Positions 1-14,755 of a stretch of 64,000 bases of DNA are shown here, one piece after another. Under the pieces are notes generated by a model. That model did not search any database. It was not told where the DNA came from and worked only from the letters and a program-made list of their open reading frames with translations. Position numbers and translations under genes: made by a program. Origin of the DNA: Colletotrichum lupini (Eukaryota > Ascomycota > Sordariomycetes > Glomerellales > Glomerellaceae); contig NC_064678.1 of the NCBI RefSeq assembly GCF_023278565.1, positions 4,526,001-4,590,000 on the forward strand. Direction: 5' to 3'. How positions within the stretch are numbered: position 1 is the stretch's first letter; every line of letters starts with the position of its first letter.

Positions 1-2150
1 GGCAACAGCTATCTTCTGAAACCAAGGCAGTAGAACTTTGCAGGGGGAGTGAGCAACTCGGGGCTGAGAGGGAAAGATTTCTTACAGATGGTGGCGCGTT
101 TCTGGTGGGCGCCTCTCCCGACGTGCCCGAAAGCCGTGGACCACTGGGCCCTCTTCTCGTCCAACTTGTGGACTTGTTGGGAAACTCTTGGGAGGCCGCA
201 AGCAAAAGGAAGCAAGGCCGCAGCGCTCGTGGTTGCGCGGCTCTCATTGGCAATTGTGGCTCTGTTTTCGCCCTTCCTGCAGGGTTCATGAGTTTACCAT
301 CCAGCTTTCCTGTGGTAGGGATGGAAGGTGAAAAGACTTTTCTCGGTGCTCTGGGCCCTGTCAACTCTGTCAGATCCTCTCCCTACCTTCCCTATGAAGT
401 ACAGAGAACCCCTATTGTACATGCTGCACTCCGTAGGTTATTACCGGCGGGGTGATGCCGGTTGGCAGGTGAAGAGCCTCGCAGTCCCCCTCCCACTTCT
501 CTGGGATCCTTGGAAATCCTCTTGCCCCTCCTTCTTCGCCTTGTCTGCCGTGCGTTCTCCGGCCCCTGCAGCAAATCCCCCTCTCTTCCTGGCGATTCGC
601 TGTTGCTTTGGGGGAAGTCGGCCGCAGCCCAGCAACCACCCCTAGAGAAAGCATCCATTTCGACCATCCACAACACATCTAAGCCCCGGCTCATTGTTTC
701 TGTACCCTTGTTACGATCGCTGTCGTCCTATCGAACCTTGTGCGACCACTTCGGTGAAACAAGGTGAAGCCAGCATATCCCGCGCTTGGGAAAGTCTGTC
801 GCGTCGAACTTGAGCTGCCATCCATCTAGACCCTCACAGATATTCAGCCAGGAGTCATGATAATCAAGGTAAATAACAGAAAACGCAGGAGCAGCAAATC
901 CCCCAGTGGCTTCCCCACGGACAAACAGTCACACCCGCGTACTATTCAACAAGCTTCCGGCGTGGTGAACTCACGGTCATGATTTACACCCTCAAATCAG
1001 CGCTACCAGTCCACAGTCCCCTAAGTCCTGATTAACCTTTTTTTGTCGCTTGAGAGCGGACAGTATCTAGCTAAAATTATCATCATATGAACATAGAGGT
1101 TAAGAAGATCTCTTTAAATCTTCGTACATCTCCATTCAGTCTCTTGCTCTCTAACTTTCATTTAGTTTCGTTAGGGACATAAAACGGAGCGATAAGAGAC
1201 CTCATCCGCTCATTAGTGGCATTGGAAGTATCATGGTCTTTGTTTCTCCTTCACTAAAATCGACTCTCAGCTTTTGAGACGTATTTTGCCGCTATGAGTG
1301 AAGCAGCCATTGAGACTGGCGGCACCGACGAAAGAAAACACATTCATCCAACGTAAAGGGCTCGGCGTCGCCCTGCAGCTCTTTCGTCTAGGTAGCTTGC
1401 TCTGCCAAGCGATCATCCATTCTTCATAAGCCCTCTAATGTCCCATTTCTAGACGTAATCAACTACTCATCTGTTGTCGCCTTCAGAAGCCCCCTACCCA
1501 GGGCCGAAGGCGATTCTGCTCGCCTTACACTACTGCCCTGGATCGTGACGTTTAGGACACTTACTCACACTCAACTCAATACCCAGATCCAAAATGTCAC
1601 GCGTCACACTTCTAGGTCCCATGGCGTCATGGCTACCGAGCCGCTGTCAAGCTACCGCGGCAATAGAAGAATTACAATTTCTCTAGCGCAGAAATTATGA
1701 CCTGCTGTTACTAACAAGTCTAGGTAGTGTAGCAAAGCAGAGCAGACACACAGACACACGCCGTGGATTCAAAATTAGCCCGAAGCCAAGCCGGGCACTT
1801 TCGTCCTAAAAAGTACACCAGGAAAGGAATCATGACGTTACTCGAGTGCAATGGGTTTACGCACGGTCATGAGATATCGACCTTTGGTCATTCATTGACA
1901 AAAAATTACCCTCATCTAATCATGTTCTTGACGAGGGGGAAAAAAAAAGTCCACCGTTGATGCGTATCATCATGATGTCTCCCATGTTATTGACACGAAC
2001 CCAACGCCACAGCCGAAGCTAATCCGTTTTTGCGCTCCCCGCGTACTCCGCGTGTCTCTCAACCTAGAAGTTGGAGAAAGGAAGGAAAATTGACCACCGC
2101 CCCGGCCGCCCTAGATTTTGGAGAGTTCTAGAGCAACTACATCATGTTCT
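1..2150. other. Left-edge intergenic DNA, no gene recognised
   Basis: All open frames here are short (116 codons or fewer), overlap on both strands and show no known domain. The first 800 bases are GC-rich with C/T-rich patches. From about 850 to 2050 the sequence is more balanced and almost without open frames. The last part lies just beyond the 3' end of the minus-strand CCZ1 gene and probably holds its terminator, but I see no clear signal. It could also include the upstream region of a gene outside the window. Confidence 0.6.
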
Positions 2151-4744
2151 TCACCGGCTAAAGTTCAAGAGCCCCTCAATATACTTCCGTGTGTCAATGC
2201 CGATCCCCGACGCAAGACGGCCCGCGCCGTCACCGCCCCACCCAGATCCCGTCAGTCCTATGCCGCCCTCGGCGAACGACGAGCTGACGCCGCGGTAGCC
2301 GGCGTGATCGCTCGCCCTACGGATCAGGATAATCTCCTTACTGACCGTCGGGCTCGGCGGCGTAGGCGATGCCGGCCGCGCTGTGCTGGATCCATCGCCG
2401 CTCGCTGGGGAAACGTCCCTATCCGACGTCGACTGGGCGCCGTCCTCGTAGTTCTGCGCTGGCTGAAATGCTTCGTCGCTCGTGGCGTGTCGATTCAGGA
2501 TGCGCTGCCAGACGACCCACCAGCCACGATTGGTCTTGCAGGTCCTCTCGAGCTGATTCATTTCCGGCCTGGTGAGGTTGAAAATGTTGAGTAGTTGCAT
2601 GTGTGTGTTCATGGCCTCCACTCTTGACCATGGTAATGGTGCGTTTGATAGGAATGCTTGTGTGTGGTCCGGAATATTTGGTATGGTCGAATGTACCGTC
2701 ATAGCCTCAGCGTCCCATACGAGATCGTAGATGTTGGACGATGAAGAACTGGACTCCGGCCTATCTGGCCGATATTGGATCGAAGATAAAAGTGGCTTTC
2801 GTAAAGGTGCCAACTGGAAATGAAGAGACTTGTAGAACGAGTCCCAGGCCAGTGAGTCGGTCCTCAACTCAAAGAGGAAAGTAAATATGAAGGGTTTGTT
2901 TACGTAAACGACGACGCGCATCTTGCTTGCTTTGTTCGAGTCCTGGTTTCCAAATGTCGGGTTCGAGCTCACAGCGTTGGCTCCGAGAGGCGTCACATCG
3001 TTCGTGAGGTTGCCGAGGTTCCTCACGACATCTGCTTCTAGGCGATCCGTGCCAACTTTGTCAAGCTCAACGTGGACGGTGCGTAGCATGGTACGAGAGT
3101 TCGATTCGGGCTCAGCTGCCTCATCTGAGGCTCCGTTTTCCTCATCGCCACTACCCTCCTCGACATCGCCCATCAGGCCAATGAGGTAGTGTCCCTCGTC
3201 ATCTTCCATCTGCTTAGGTTTCACATGCGGGTTCACCGCAGCCTTAGAGGACTCCCCAGTTTGAAACGCAGCAACGGCAGATAGTTGGCTCCTAACCGCA
3301 GACGAAGAAGTATCCGATTTGCCGATTGACCAATACGTGCCGTACCCCAACTTCATGACCGTCATAAGTTTGTCCATGTGGCCATCGCTCTCTCCTTGAG
3401 TTGGCGTAGCGGTAGAGCCGGTAGCGGCTACAGTGTCGGCTTCGGTGTCGCCGATCTCGGGAACGGGGGCCGAATTGTCCTTGGTGTCACTTGGCCTTTT
3501 GGCTTCTTTCACCGTACCAATATCAAGCCCACGCCGCTCAGCCAGTGTTCTCGTCGAGGTCGAGCTCCCAGAAGCAGAGCCAGAATTTGATCGATGATTG
3601 TTGGGGCGAACCGGCGGTCGTACTGCTGGCTTCGTTGTAAGCGCCGGGGCTGGTGCTGGTTTGGCTTCCGGGACCGGCTTAGATCTCTTCACCCGTCGGC
3701 CAGCGCGAAGAGATGTCGGACTATCAATGACGCCGTAGGCGTTTTCTCCCCATGTATACAAGTCTTCCATCCATAGGGTGATATCTCTCACGGACTTGCG
3801 AGATAACGCTCCTGTCCCCAGAAAAATGGCACCGTCTTCAGGACCTGGATCTTCTCCTGTACCCAGCCAGGACCTCTTCGGCTCCTTCCCGGTTTTCGAC
3901 TCCCCATCGGCATCCAATGATCCAAATTTTGAGACCACCAGGTCTTTAAGACCCTCAACTCTAGTGACGAGCCCTTCCAACACCTCTCGTTCCCCACTGC
4001 CCCGCTCCTCTTCGCCGACGCCAATGCCCAGTTCGCCAGACGCAGCGATGTTGATGCCTCCAAATACTGTGCGAATTGGGTTCCCTTGTAACATTACGTT
4101 CCAAGTTGACAAAAATAGGTCCCAATACCGACCAAGCAGGCTGAGGAAACTCATTCTTCGGGAGCGAACAAACAGGGCACTGAGTGAGGTGCCATGATGA
4201 AGCAGAAAGATAGTATGAGCACGGAGCAGATCCTGCAACAGAAGAGATGACGGCTTAATCTCCTTAGATGAATACTCGACAACCTCTTCTGGGGTTTCTT
4301 GTGCTTTCCCTGTCTGAAGCTTGGGCGGCAAAGGAATACGAGTAAGATCAATGGACTGCAGGCAATCAGCAATAGGAAAACAAAGCAGTGTAAGGAGAAA
4401 CGTACCGCAAGAATCCACCAGTCTTGCTCCAGCTCATGGAGGATCACACGTGTCTTGTCCGTGTCGATGGAGTCGACAGGCTGGCCGCCAGAGAAGCTCT
4501 TGCTGAACTCGACCATGCCCTGGGCAAGACCAATCTGACGAAGACGCTCATTGCGCTCCTCTGGAGACAGATTCTCAGTTGGCTTTGCACGTGAGCGGTG
4601 ACGCCGTTTATGTCGTTGGGTGTTGACTGAAGAGTAGTAAACAATTTGATCGTCAAGAGTCTCATCGGAATGACCCAACGATGGGTTGAAGATGGCAAGG
4701 AAGCCTAGCTGAGCCGAAACGATGCCACCCGGTGACAATGCCAT
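2151..4744 (-). CDS. CCZ1: Vacuolar fusion protein CCZ1 (Mon1-Ccz1 GEF subunit)
   Basis: Two exons: 4744..4406 and 4355..2151, with a 50-nt intron (4405..4356, GTACGT...CTGCAG, phase 0). The product is 847 aa. The N-terminal part matches the Ccz1/HPS4-type longin domain (SAQLGFLAIFNPSLG near residue 10, LHELEQDWWILA just before the intron, then LLGRYWDLFLSTWN after it). Long acidic and Ser/Pro/Thr-rich linkers separate this from the more conserved C-terminal part. In the family, Ccz1 pairs with Mon1 to activate the Rab GTPase Ypt7 (Rab7) on late endosomes, vacuoles and autophagosomes. I chose the ATG at 4744 because it has a strong context (GCCATGG); the in-frame extension upstream begins only with TTG. 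It is transcribed away from the region before DPB2 and shares no short promoter with a neighbour. The family assignment comes from recognised motifs and is fairly sure. Confidence 0.88.
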
Positions 4745-6761
4745 GGCTTTTTTTGATTGCTTGTGATGGTGTGGTCCTGCCAACGGCGGTTCACTGAGAG
4801 CGGGGATGGAATGCCGTGATGTCCAGACCCATGAACTTCAAAACAAATGGGTGCAACGTCGGTGCGGCGGATCCAGACGGTAGGTAGCAGCAACCGCTGA
4901 CGATGGTAACAAATGGTAGGTCCCACGGCTCGTGAGGTGGCGTCTGAAAGGCTCGGAGCGTTTCTTCTTACGCTCTAACAAGCGTCAAGAGCAGCAGGAG
5001 CGGCAGCAACAATCCGAGCCGAGATGCAGAAATAAGGTAGATTATTCGAAAACGGAGCTGGCGTCACCGACAATATCAGTCAGCAAGGCAGAGCTTGAGG
5101 CCGAGGCTGCCCACACAACCTGGATGGCAACGCAAGCGCGCACGCAGTGCTGGCGAGTGGTGTTCGCGATGCTGGCGAAAGCCAAGTCATTCAGTTGTGC
5201 CTCCTGCGTCGTCTTGGAGGAAGATCGGCGGTCGAAACTGCCCGGGAAAGCCGAATGGGGCTTTGGGCGAAAGATATGGAAATTCTGTGAGATCTCGATC
5301 GAGATTCCCCACGATGCAGGGCGTGCTCCAGTGGCGCCCAGGACAAGGCGATGCGAGGCGATTGAAGGTGAGTGGTCTGCTGCTGACTTGATTGGGCCGA
5401 ACCGGAGCACTGTATTTTGGAAGGTATGCTGCAAAGGAGTGGAGGCCAGACCCGGCCGAACTTGGCGTTGGTACGGAGTACTTTCTCGCTTATTTTAGCC
5501 CGCGGTCTGGGCCGCCATGGACTTTCGTCTCTTGTTCTAAGGTATTTTGTTCTTCCTCGATAACAATACACAAAGCCAAACTGTGTCTGGGTGAACACAG
5601 ACGGATAGTGTTGGACACTTGAAATACGCTCGCCGGGACCACAGCATACCAAGGTACCTCACGGTCGGGTCCGACGGATGCCAGGACTTGAGACGGAAGA
5701 AAGAAGGGATAGAGGGACAAGACCATGGGGTACCTATCCCATTATGGGAATGTCGACCAGGGTAGCGGTATGTGCTGTTAGTGCACGCTCGAATTCGATG
5801 GACAAGCTGGGAGGGAGTCACAGAAATGTGTCTAAGGGCGGGAACGAATGCCGCAAGAACACCCAGTACGTGGGCCGACTTCCACGTTTTGGTCAACTCC
5901 GTTTCAGCAGCGGTCAAGCGCAAACCAGGTCTGGGCTGCTATGACTGGCTGGAGTCTGGAAAGAGAGAGTCACCTATCTTCATGTTACGCAACCTACCTA
6001 CCTTACTCTCTCACGGCTGGACGAATCTCCTGCCTCCGGTGGTCTAGCGGTGCGCTAAGCCAGGAAAGTTTGCGTGGAGTGACAACTCACGCGCAGCTCA
6101 TTTTTCCCGCGTGCTTGGGGAACATGCTTCTCCACGTGGGAGTGGAACTTCAACCTCATGCCTTGGTGATCATCATGACCTTGAGCTCGTACCTCTCGAA
6201 CTATGTATCTAGAGCCGGAACCCAATGTCAAACCTTTCGAGCAGCCAAAACTGTGCTAGGAAACAGCGTCTTCGAAATGGCCATGTCGGGTGCTGCGTTG
6301 CTACTTGCGTAAAGCCAACACAGCCAATGAAGCCTATGAAGATCGTCAAAAACTTCCCAACCAGGATTCAACCAATGATGGCCTCTGATCAGGCACAGGA
6401 AGCATGCTGCCATATCTATCAACGGTGATGGACTCCCCAACTTGAGAGAAGCATCACTTGGTAATCTTATCTTAATTAGCTTAAGAGCCAATACGTCCAT
6501 CTCCTCGGAAGCCATCGCCCCAGCCGTAGAACACGGGAGAGAGAACTCTAGGCTGGTGATTATGTGCCCATCAAAGGATAAAATAGACACAGAGTAAACG
6601 GCATTTCATGTGCAGATTCATCTCATCGTTCAAGGGACTTGTCTTTCCTTGAAGATGGTGGTATCATTCTCAACCCCAATTGCCAACAGCCCTTATTAGG
6701 TAGCCACGACTCCGGCCCCAAGTCTATTGTATTGTAAAACACAAAGCCGCTATGCTGTAAC
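4745..6761. other. Intergenic DNA between CCZ1 and DPB2, no gene recognised
   Basis: This 2-kb gap lies upstream of CCZ1 and downstream of DPB2, both on the minus strand. The longest open frame is 188 codons on the plus strand (4932..5498). It overlaps antisense frames of 130 and 153 codons and has no recognisable domain, so I treat it as chance. The stretch contains one TACGGAGTA motif (5472..5480) and CT-rich bits. The CCZ1 promoter should lie in the first few hundred bases. Confidence 0.55.
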
Positions 6762-9207
6762 TCAAAACGTCGTCTCCCGTAACTTGCCAATCTTGCCAAT
6801 CTCATACTCTATCCAGCGACCGACTCGCGTCCGTCCAGGCACAAGAATGCTGCCCGGGTTCATGACATGACACCCCTCGTACGTCACACAAAACGGTGGC
6901 GCCGTCGTGTCTACAAGGACCATTGATGTTGGCAAAGGGTAGAGGTGCAGAGCCGTCGCATAGTCCCAGTGCACTGAGCGGGTCGCTTGACGGAAAGGCG
7001 ACAGATACCCTTGGTCCAAGATCGTCTTGACGAGCTTCCGCGCCGCATGAATGTCTTGAGGCAGGCTCGAATTGACCTCTTTTACAGCGGGCTTCTCGCT
7101 GGGAATATCGACGTCCATAGCCTCGTCTGCTTCGACTTGGTCGTTCCCTGCCATATTGACGTCGTCTGCTCCGCTGCCGTCTTCGGGAGGCTGGGTCTCC
7201 TCATCCTCGCCGGCATTCTGTTTCGATGACTTGAGGCGGACTGCCGTGCGGCGGAGGCGAGCTGAGATATCATCTCGGAAGACGACAACTTCGTGATTCG
7301 GACCGAAGAGTGTCAAACGGCTTGGGTTCGACGTCCAGATGGCCTCGCCATCGCTCTTGGCCCCGAGCTCCGCATTTGCCGCTGCGAAAACGCGTCTAAT
7401 ACGTGATGTGAAGACATCCGGTGCACCTTTTCGAGGCAGCGGTGTCGCAGCGCCGGCAGTGAACGCTGACACCCAACCGTCGTTGTCTCCAGGAACGAAC
7501 ACAAATGTAGACGTTTGGAGGAGCGTGGGATAGTCGGACAGGGCCGAGGCCAAGGCGTCAAAATATTCTTTGTACTCAATGCTGCCGCCGCTACCACCCC
7601 TGGCAAGAACAGCATGCTGCGTGAAATTGCCCGTGACAACGAAAGTCATTGGACTTGAGCCTTCGGGCTCAGCTGCATATATCGCAAGTATCCTTCGCAA
7701 GGCTTGCAACGTTCGTGGTTGGTCAAGGTTCAACTCGCCGATGATCACCATCCGCCCTCTACTAGGCACCTCCTCGGCAGAGTGGCGGGGCAGTAACCGC
7801 TGTTCAAGCTTCCGCATCTTGGATCCGACGGCTCGTTCGCTTCCGACGCCGAGGAAATCGATCCAGCCGAATCCACCTCCTATGGTGTGATCCTGGCCGC
7901 CATCGGGACCACTGACTCCTAATGTTGCTCTCCTCTTCTCGCATGGGGGTTGACCGATGAAGAAGCCTTGGAACCTGCCGCCTAGTGTTCCTCCGACACC
8001 GCTGCTACCACTCAGTCCCTTGCCGACGGACTCCTCTTCTTCCTCGTAAACACCATCCACGAGCACAACCATTCCAGGAGCGAACCAAGCCGAATCTTCG
8101 GGGATTGCAACAGCTTGTGACACATCTAGGGCAATAGTGGCCGTCAGGTCGCTAATCGCGAGGCCTCCCGCAGGCAACACATTCAACATCCCCAAAAGCA
8201 TGTGGTGGCTACCATGGCGACCTAAAAGATTGGCGATTGGGGTAATTCTATGGTTTAGTTGGTTTGATGATGACCGTTTGCCCGAAGGAGCCCTCGTGCT
8301 CGCAACTGCTGACGTCTGGAAGGACTCGTTCCTGAGCAATCTCTGGTGTATGACATTGTACCTGTTTCTGAATAGCGCAGTTTTGTGTGATGCTGGCGGT
8401 AGGAGTGAAGGTTTTGAGGTTTCCCTGCTCATCGTTAGCGAGTAAGCTCCTGCCTCGGGCAGAACCCATGTCGTACCTCTCGAAATGCTTCTTGGCAACA
8501 TTGTAGGAATATCTTGGCTGATCGTAGGCATCGATTACGTTGAACCACTTCCGCGGATCCTTGATACTCTCGTCGTCCTCTTCTTCCTCGACGCCCAGAC
8601 TAGACATGCCAAAGCTCTGTTGGCTGTCCTCTCGAGCCAACGATGCCTGTGCCGGCCGCAAACCCAATCTCGCGTTTGACATGTCCACATCTTGCCCCGG
8701 TTCGATCAGAAGGCTATTCTGTCGACTCAAGCCTCTGGCGCCGGCCACAATTTTGCCCCCGCTCATATTTCCCTCCAAGTTTTTCAGAATATCTTTAAGC
8801 TCTGGGCTTGCGCCATCGACGATAACTCCACCATTGCGGCCTTTCCATGACTTTGCCACCTCCTCCAGAACCTTCTCTGCGAGTCCCTCCTCTCGCCATG
8901 CGGAACCACAATGCCGGCCGATGAATGTAGCCAATTCTTGTAAGGCGGAGGAGGCAATGGTCAGACTGTGTTTCTTTGTGAAGGTTCGGAATGCCAGTGG
9001 TCGTAGTGTGGCTGGAGGTAGAATGATGGGGAGGATCGCGTGTTTCGTCGGCGCTGAGACTTTGAAAGGCTTCAAAGGATGGACTGGGGTGCCGAATGCG
9101 GGCGAGGACGAGGGTATCGCAGAAGATGGAGGGGCAGGCGTCCTTGCGGCAAAGATGTTGGCCATGGGCATTTTGCGCTTAGGAGATATTGACGGTGGCG
9201 GATCCAT
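6762..9207 (-). CDS. DPB2: DNA polymerase epsilon subunit B (second subunit)
   Basis: Two exons: 9207..8477 and 8424..6762, joined across a 52-nt intron (8476..8425, starts GTACGA, branch GCTAAC, ends GCAG). The product is 797 aa. The intron removes an open stretch and moves the reading frame, so a naive reading looks like two overlapping genes or a frameshift. After the intron come FRNRYNVIHQRLLRNE, then an OB-fold region (ITPIANLLGR, GGLAISDLTATIALD, WFAPGMVVLVDGVYEEEE). Next is the calcineurin-like phosphoesterase fold typical of B subunits (MVIIGELNLDQ; FVPGDNDGW near residue 555), ending with VMNPGSILVPGRTRVGRWIEYE. In the family this subunit is essential, has no phosphodiesterase activity, and binds the C-terminus of Pol2 for leading-strand replication in the nucleus. 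Start: first ATG of the long exon, context CAATCATGG. It is divergent from the gene at 9620. Confidence 0.93.
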
Positions 9208-9619
9208 GATTGAGACGTTTCTCTGTGATTTGAATGGTATGGAGATGGCAGTGTATCAAAATTCGAGGATCTTCTTCGGAGTGGCGGTTGTCGCACTTGT
9301 CACAGAGTGGTTGTCAAGAACAGTCGCGAGGGACGCCAAAGGCTTAATTGAGACGCGTCCATCGCAGCGAAACACCGCGTCTTGGTTAATTGATCGCGCT
9401 CTCTTAACCCCGCGCCACAGTCAGCCGAAGTGGGGTTGAGTGCTGTGGCTGTGGCTGGAGCAGGTGGTGGCTCAAGCTTCCTTGACTGACTCTGGGCAGC
9501 TGGGATGCTGTCATCGAAAGAAATCGGAGCTGTCTGTGCCAAAATTCGAAAAGACAAAGCCTCTCAATTGCAAATACGCCGCTCCTGTCTTTCGCACCCC
9601 TCCGACCAATATACTCACA
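9208..9619. promoter_or_regulatory. Shared divergent promoter region, DPB2 / mitochondrial-type gene
   Basis: These 412 bp separate the two start codons, at 9207 on the minus strand and 9620 on the plus strand. Both 5' leaders and both promoters must fit here, which makes co-regulation possible. I see no clear TATA box. That the region is regulatory is inference from gene arrangement only. Confidence 0.5.
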
Positions 9620-10433
9620 ATGCTGGCACCAGTAGCTCGAATCATGCCGAGGCATGTTTCTAGACTCAATTTCTTCCGTCCCATGTCCAGCTTGCCGTCC
9701 AACCCGCGCATTGTGAGTTCCTGTCCCTCTGCCATGCGTGTCGATAAAGCAGCTGACCGTTTCTACCGCGCAGAAAGTCTTCCCTGCGGATGCATCACGA
9801 GCCTCTTTTCTCTTATCCTACCTCGAAGATGAGCCTCCGAACCAGAGAATAGCCATTGGCTTCTCTACGACCGATCCTCCGACGCCACGATCGTTTATCG
9901 AGAACCAAACCTTTACCAAGATCCTCTATGAAGTTCTTGCGGAGCATGCGCATAAAGACAAGGACCTCTTAGCACAGGCGCAAGCCTTTGCAGGGCCTGG
10001 CGGAGCCAATCTTGGCTCTGGAGGGGCACTCTTTGCCCAGAAGAACAAGAGGCGTTCGTCGAGCAAGGTCGGTGGCGGCGGCGGCGCCGGAGGCGGTGGT
10101 GCTGGTGGTGCCAGTGCCCAAGGCGGCGCCGGAGGAGGCGGGCACGGCGGTTACGTCCACCTTAGTGATTCAAGAAACCCTCCAGATTTTGGTCGCATTG
10201 CCTGGCCTGAAGATATCCTGGGCAGCGTTGAAGTCGATCAAAGCGGCAACATAATTGGTCAGCTCGAGCCAAGTGGAACATATCGAATTATCACCAACGA
10301 GGGAATGTAAGTTGCGAAGCCTCTGTGAAACAAACTAGACAGACAGACTAACACGAATAGTCTTGGGTTGAGTCCGTATCTTTCAGAAAAGCTCGTTGAG
10401 AGACTTCGCGAGGAAGACGATAAAGACCACTAG
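9620..10433 (+). CDS. Conserved fungal protein of unknown function, likely mitochondrial
   Basis: Three exons: 9620..9712, 9774..10306 and 10361..10433. The introns are 61 nt (GTGAGT...CGCAG, CTGAC branch) and 54 nt (GTAAGT...CTAACACGAATAG). The product is 232 aa. The first exon encodes a leader rich in Arg, Ser and Phe with no acidic residue (starting MLAPVARIMPRHVSRL), typical of a mitochondrial presequence. A conserved-looking N-terminal part follows (VFPADASRASFLLSYLE, PRSFIENQTFTKILYEVLAEH). A Gly/Ala-rich low-complexity insert covers about residues 131-157. The C-terminal part contains RIAWPEDILGSVEVD, SGTYRIITNEGILGLSPYL and an acidic tail. I do not recognise an enzyme motif. The frame across both introns, the leader and the tight spacing to DPB2 make the gene itself credible. 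The function is unknown. Confidence 0.85.
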
Positions 10434-12397
10434 TAATCGCCCCGCAAGTATCGGAGGTCTCTTCGGGGGGGCAGCTAGCCGACCCCCGGATGCGCGCTGT
10501 GAACTTGTACGCTCATGTAATAGTAGCTCACCACTTTACGACTGCATATATTGACGAGATTATGTTAGTCGGTTTCTAGGATGAACATCAGGTTGCTTTC
10601 TTCGCCGACAGGTACCTTTTTGGGGTCGAAGTGCAACTTGGGAGGAAGAGGGCTAGACGAAGCCTACGCGAGTTTGAAGAACCCACCCACCTCCACTTGG
10701 TCTTTTGTTCGAGCAATTGGCAAGGAACAAGCACACGGAGGGGATCGTGAGCTTGCTCCTTTAACCTCGGGAATGGAGTTGCTGCAGAATCTTTCGTCCT
10801 GCAGACACGGTTTCCCCCCACAACCCCGTACTCGACTCCCGCCATAACATGCACATGGACGAAAGGAGCCCAAAAACAGAAGCGGGCACATGCACCGGAT
10901 TCCAGACCGCCGGTTGATGTTCTCGGTTGAGTCAGTTCGGGTATGTTTTACCGACTAACCCTGGAATTGTCATCAATAGTCTTAAAAGATTTTGATCCTC
11001 GAATCTTTGCATCTCGATAGTTTTCCAAATGGTACAGATACCTGGGTCAGAGGGCCGTTGTTCCTTTGGATGGTAGGATTGATCAGGGTTGTTTAGCCGA
11101 TGCAAGCAGCTGCAGCGCCTTGATCCCTGGGTGGCCTGAGTTGCCGGGCCGTCTATAGGATGACATGCGGGCGGGTAGCGATGCCAGCGATCAGTTGGGC
11201 TCTGCTTCCTTGAGTCCAGGGCGAGGGATTTCCTATGGCCAAGAGCCCATTCTGTATCCAAACCCAAGGTAGTAATTACTGCGTAAGAGGTTCTGTGACC
11301 ACCGGCGCAGTATGTGAAAATGATACGGATACACCACCAGAGTATGCCTCGAGCCGCGATCCATCTACTGGTCAGGTCTAGTCATTACTTATCAACATCA
11401 AATGTCTTGTATCATTGTGTGTAGTTGGTGCGCTTGAATATGACTCGGGACGAACGCGTATTCATGCTGATATAACCTGACGGAGAGTAACTACGGATAC
11501 CTGATCCTGATATTTGTTTGATTCAATGCTGACGAATGAGCAAGTGCCGATATCGTCAGGCGATGTTCGATCCTGCAACGGCAGTTGTGTCTGTCTGTTC
11601 TCAGAACGAGCGTAGCTATCATGTAGTCATGAGGCTACAGCCACCAACCTTACTGATGATGCGACCTGATGTAGTTGGACCGGCTCACTCAGCGGTATGA
11701 TTATGAGCTGTCACTTATCAGCGGCTGCCTCACACCGCAGCCTGGGGTATTGAGGTATATGATACCCAAGGTGAGTTGGATTATCTATCTAGCCATTATC
11801 TGCTCACCCACCTTAAAACTCTACTTGGATTTCCATGTTGGGCCCAATGGAACGGGGGTTGAGATGGTGTGAGGAGGATCATATCAATGATTACCTTTCT
11901 AGGCTACCTTGGACGCGTAGTTTCTAAGAATGATAGCAGCGCTACTGAGTAGGATTTTTTTTGCGCTCAGCCTGCAGCAGTATCTGCCAAAGGTAATTCG
12001 TGATGATTCTTTCATCAGGTTGTGGTGAGTAATAATGGCCTGTAGGTTGGGGCACCAATAGGTATGACCTGGAGGGACGGGACTCTTTGAAGCACAGACC
12101 AGAGCGCACTTTCTCCCCACCATTGCGGGCAAGAGTCGGCGAATGGCACCTGGCATGGGCAGATGGAAAAAGAAGGGGGGGCAGGAAGCCTGAAGGTGCA
12201 GAACAGCCTGGCACAAACCAGACGAGCCAGGGAGCTTCTTGGCAGCCACTCCACCTCACCAGTCCATGTTCCCCTCCACAATCCACCTCCAACTTCGTCA
12301 TGCCCACTTGAGTGTGGTCCAAAGGCTTGCTCCGGCCAAAACCCCATTCAAACAAAAACGACCTGAGCCCCCCCCATCCCCCCTCCCGACCGGCAAT
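10434..12397. other. Upstream region of SNF1, no gene recognised
   Basis: Nearly 2 kb between the 9620 gene and SNF1. Open frames of up to 191 codons exist just before SNF1 on the minus strand (11942..12517), but they run into the SNF1 first exon in antisense and have no domain. The last 200 bases are C-rich (CCCCCCATCCCCCC near 12370), as expected of a fungal 5' leader. TACGGATA occurs at 11324 and 11492. Confidence 0.55.

Positions 12398-14755
<2,358 letters not shown>

Noticed and set aside
4745..4783. Upstream extension of CCZ1 (AGPHHHKQ...)
   Set aside because: The extended frame begins with TTG. The ATG at 4744 has a strong context and leads straight into the conserved N-terminus.
4932..5498. 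188-codon plus frame
   Set aside because: No domain, overlapped by long antisense frames, and Arg/Gln-rich chance composition upstream of CCZ1.
6030..6060. tRNA-like start GGTGGTCTAGCGGT
   Set aside because: No matching T-arm (GGTTCGA) or closing acceptor stem within 100 bases.
8388..8531. Apparent frameshift in DPB2
   Set aside because: A 52-nt intron with good donor, branch site and acceptor explains the frame change and restores the family sequence.
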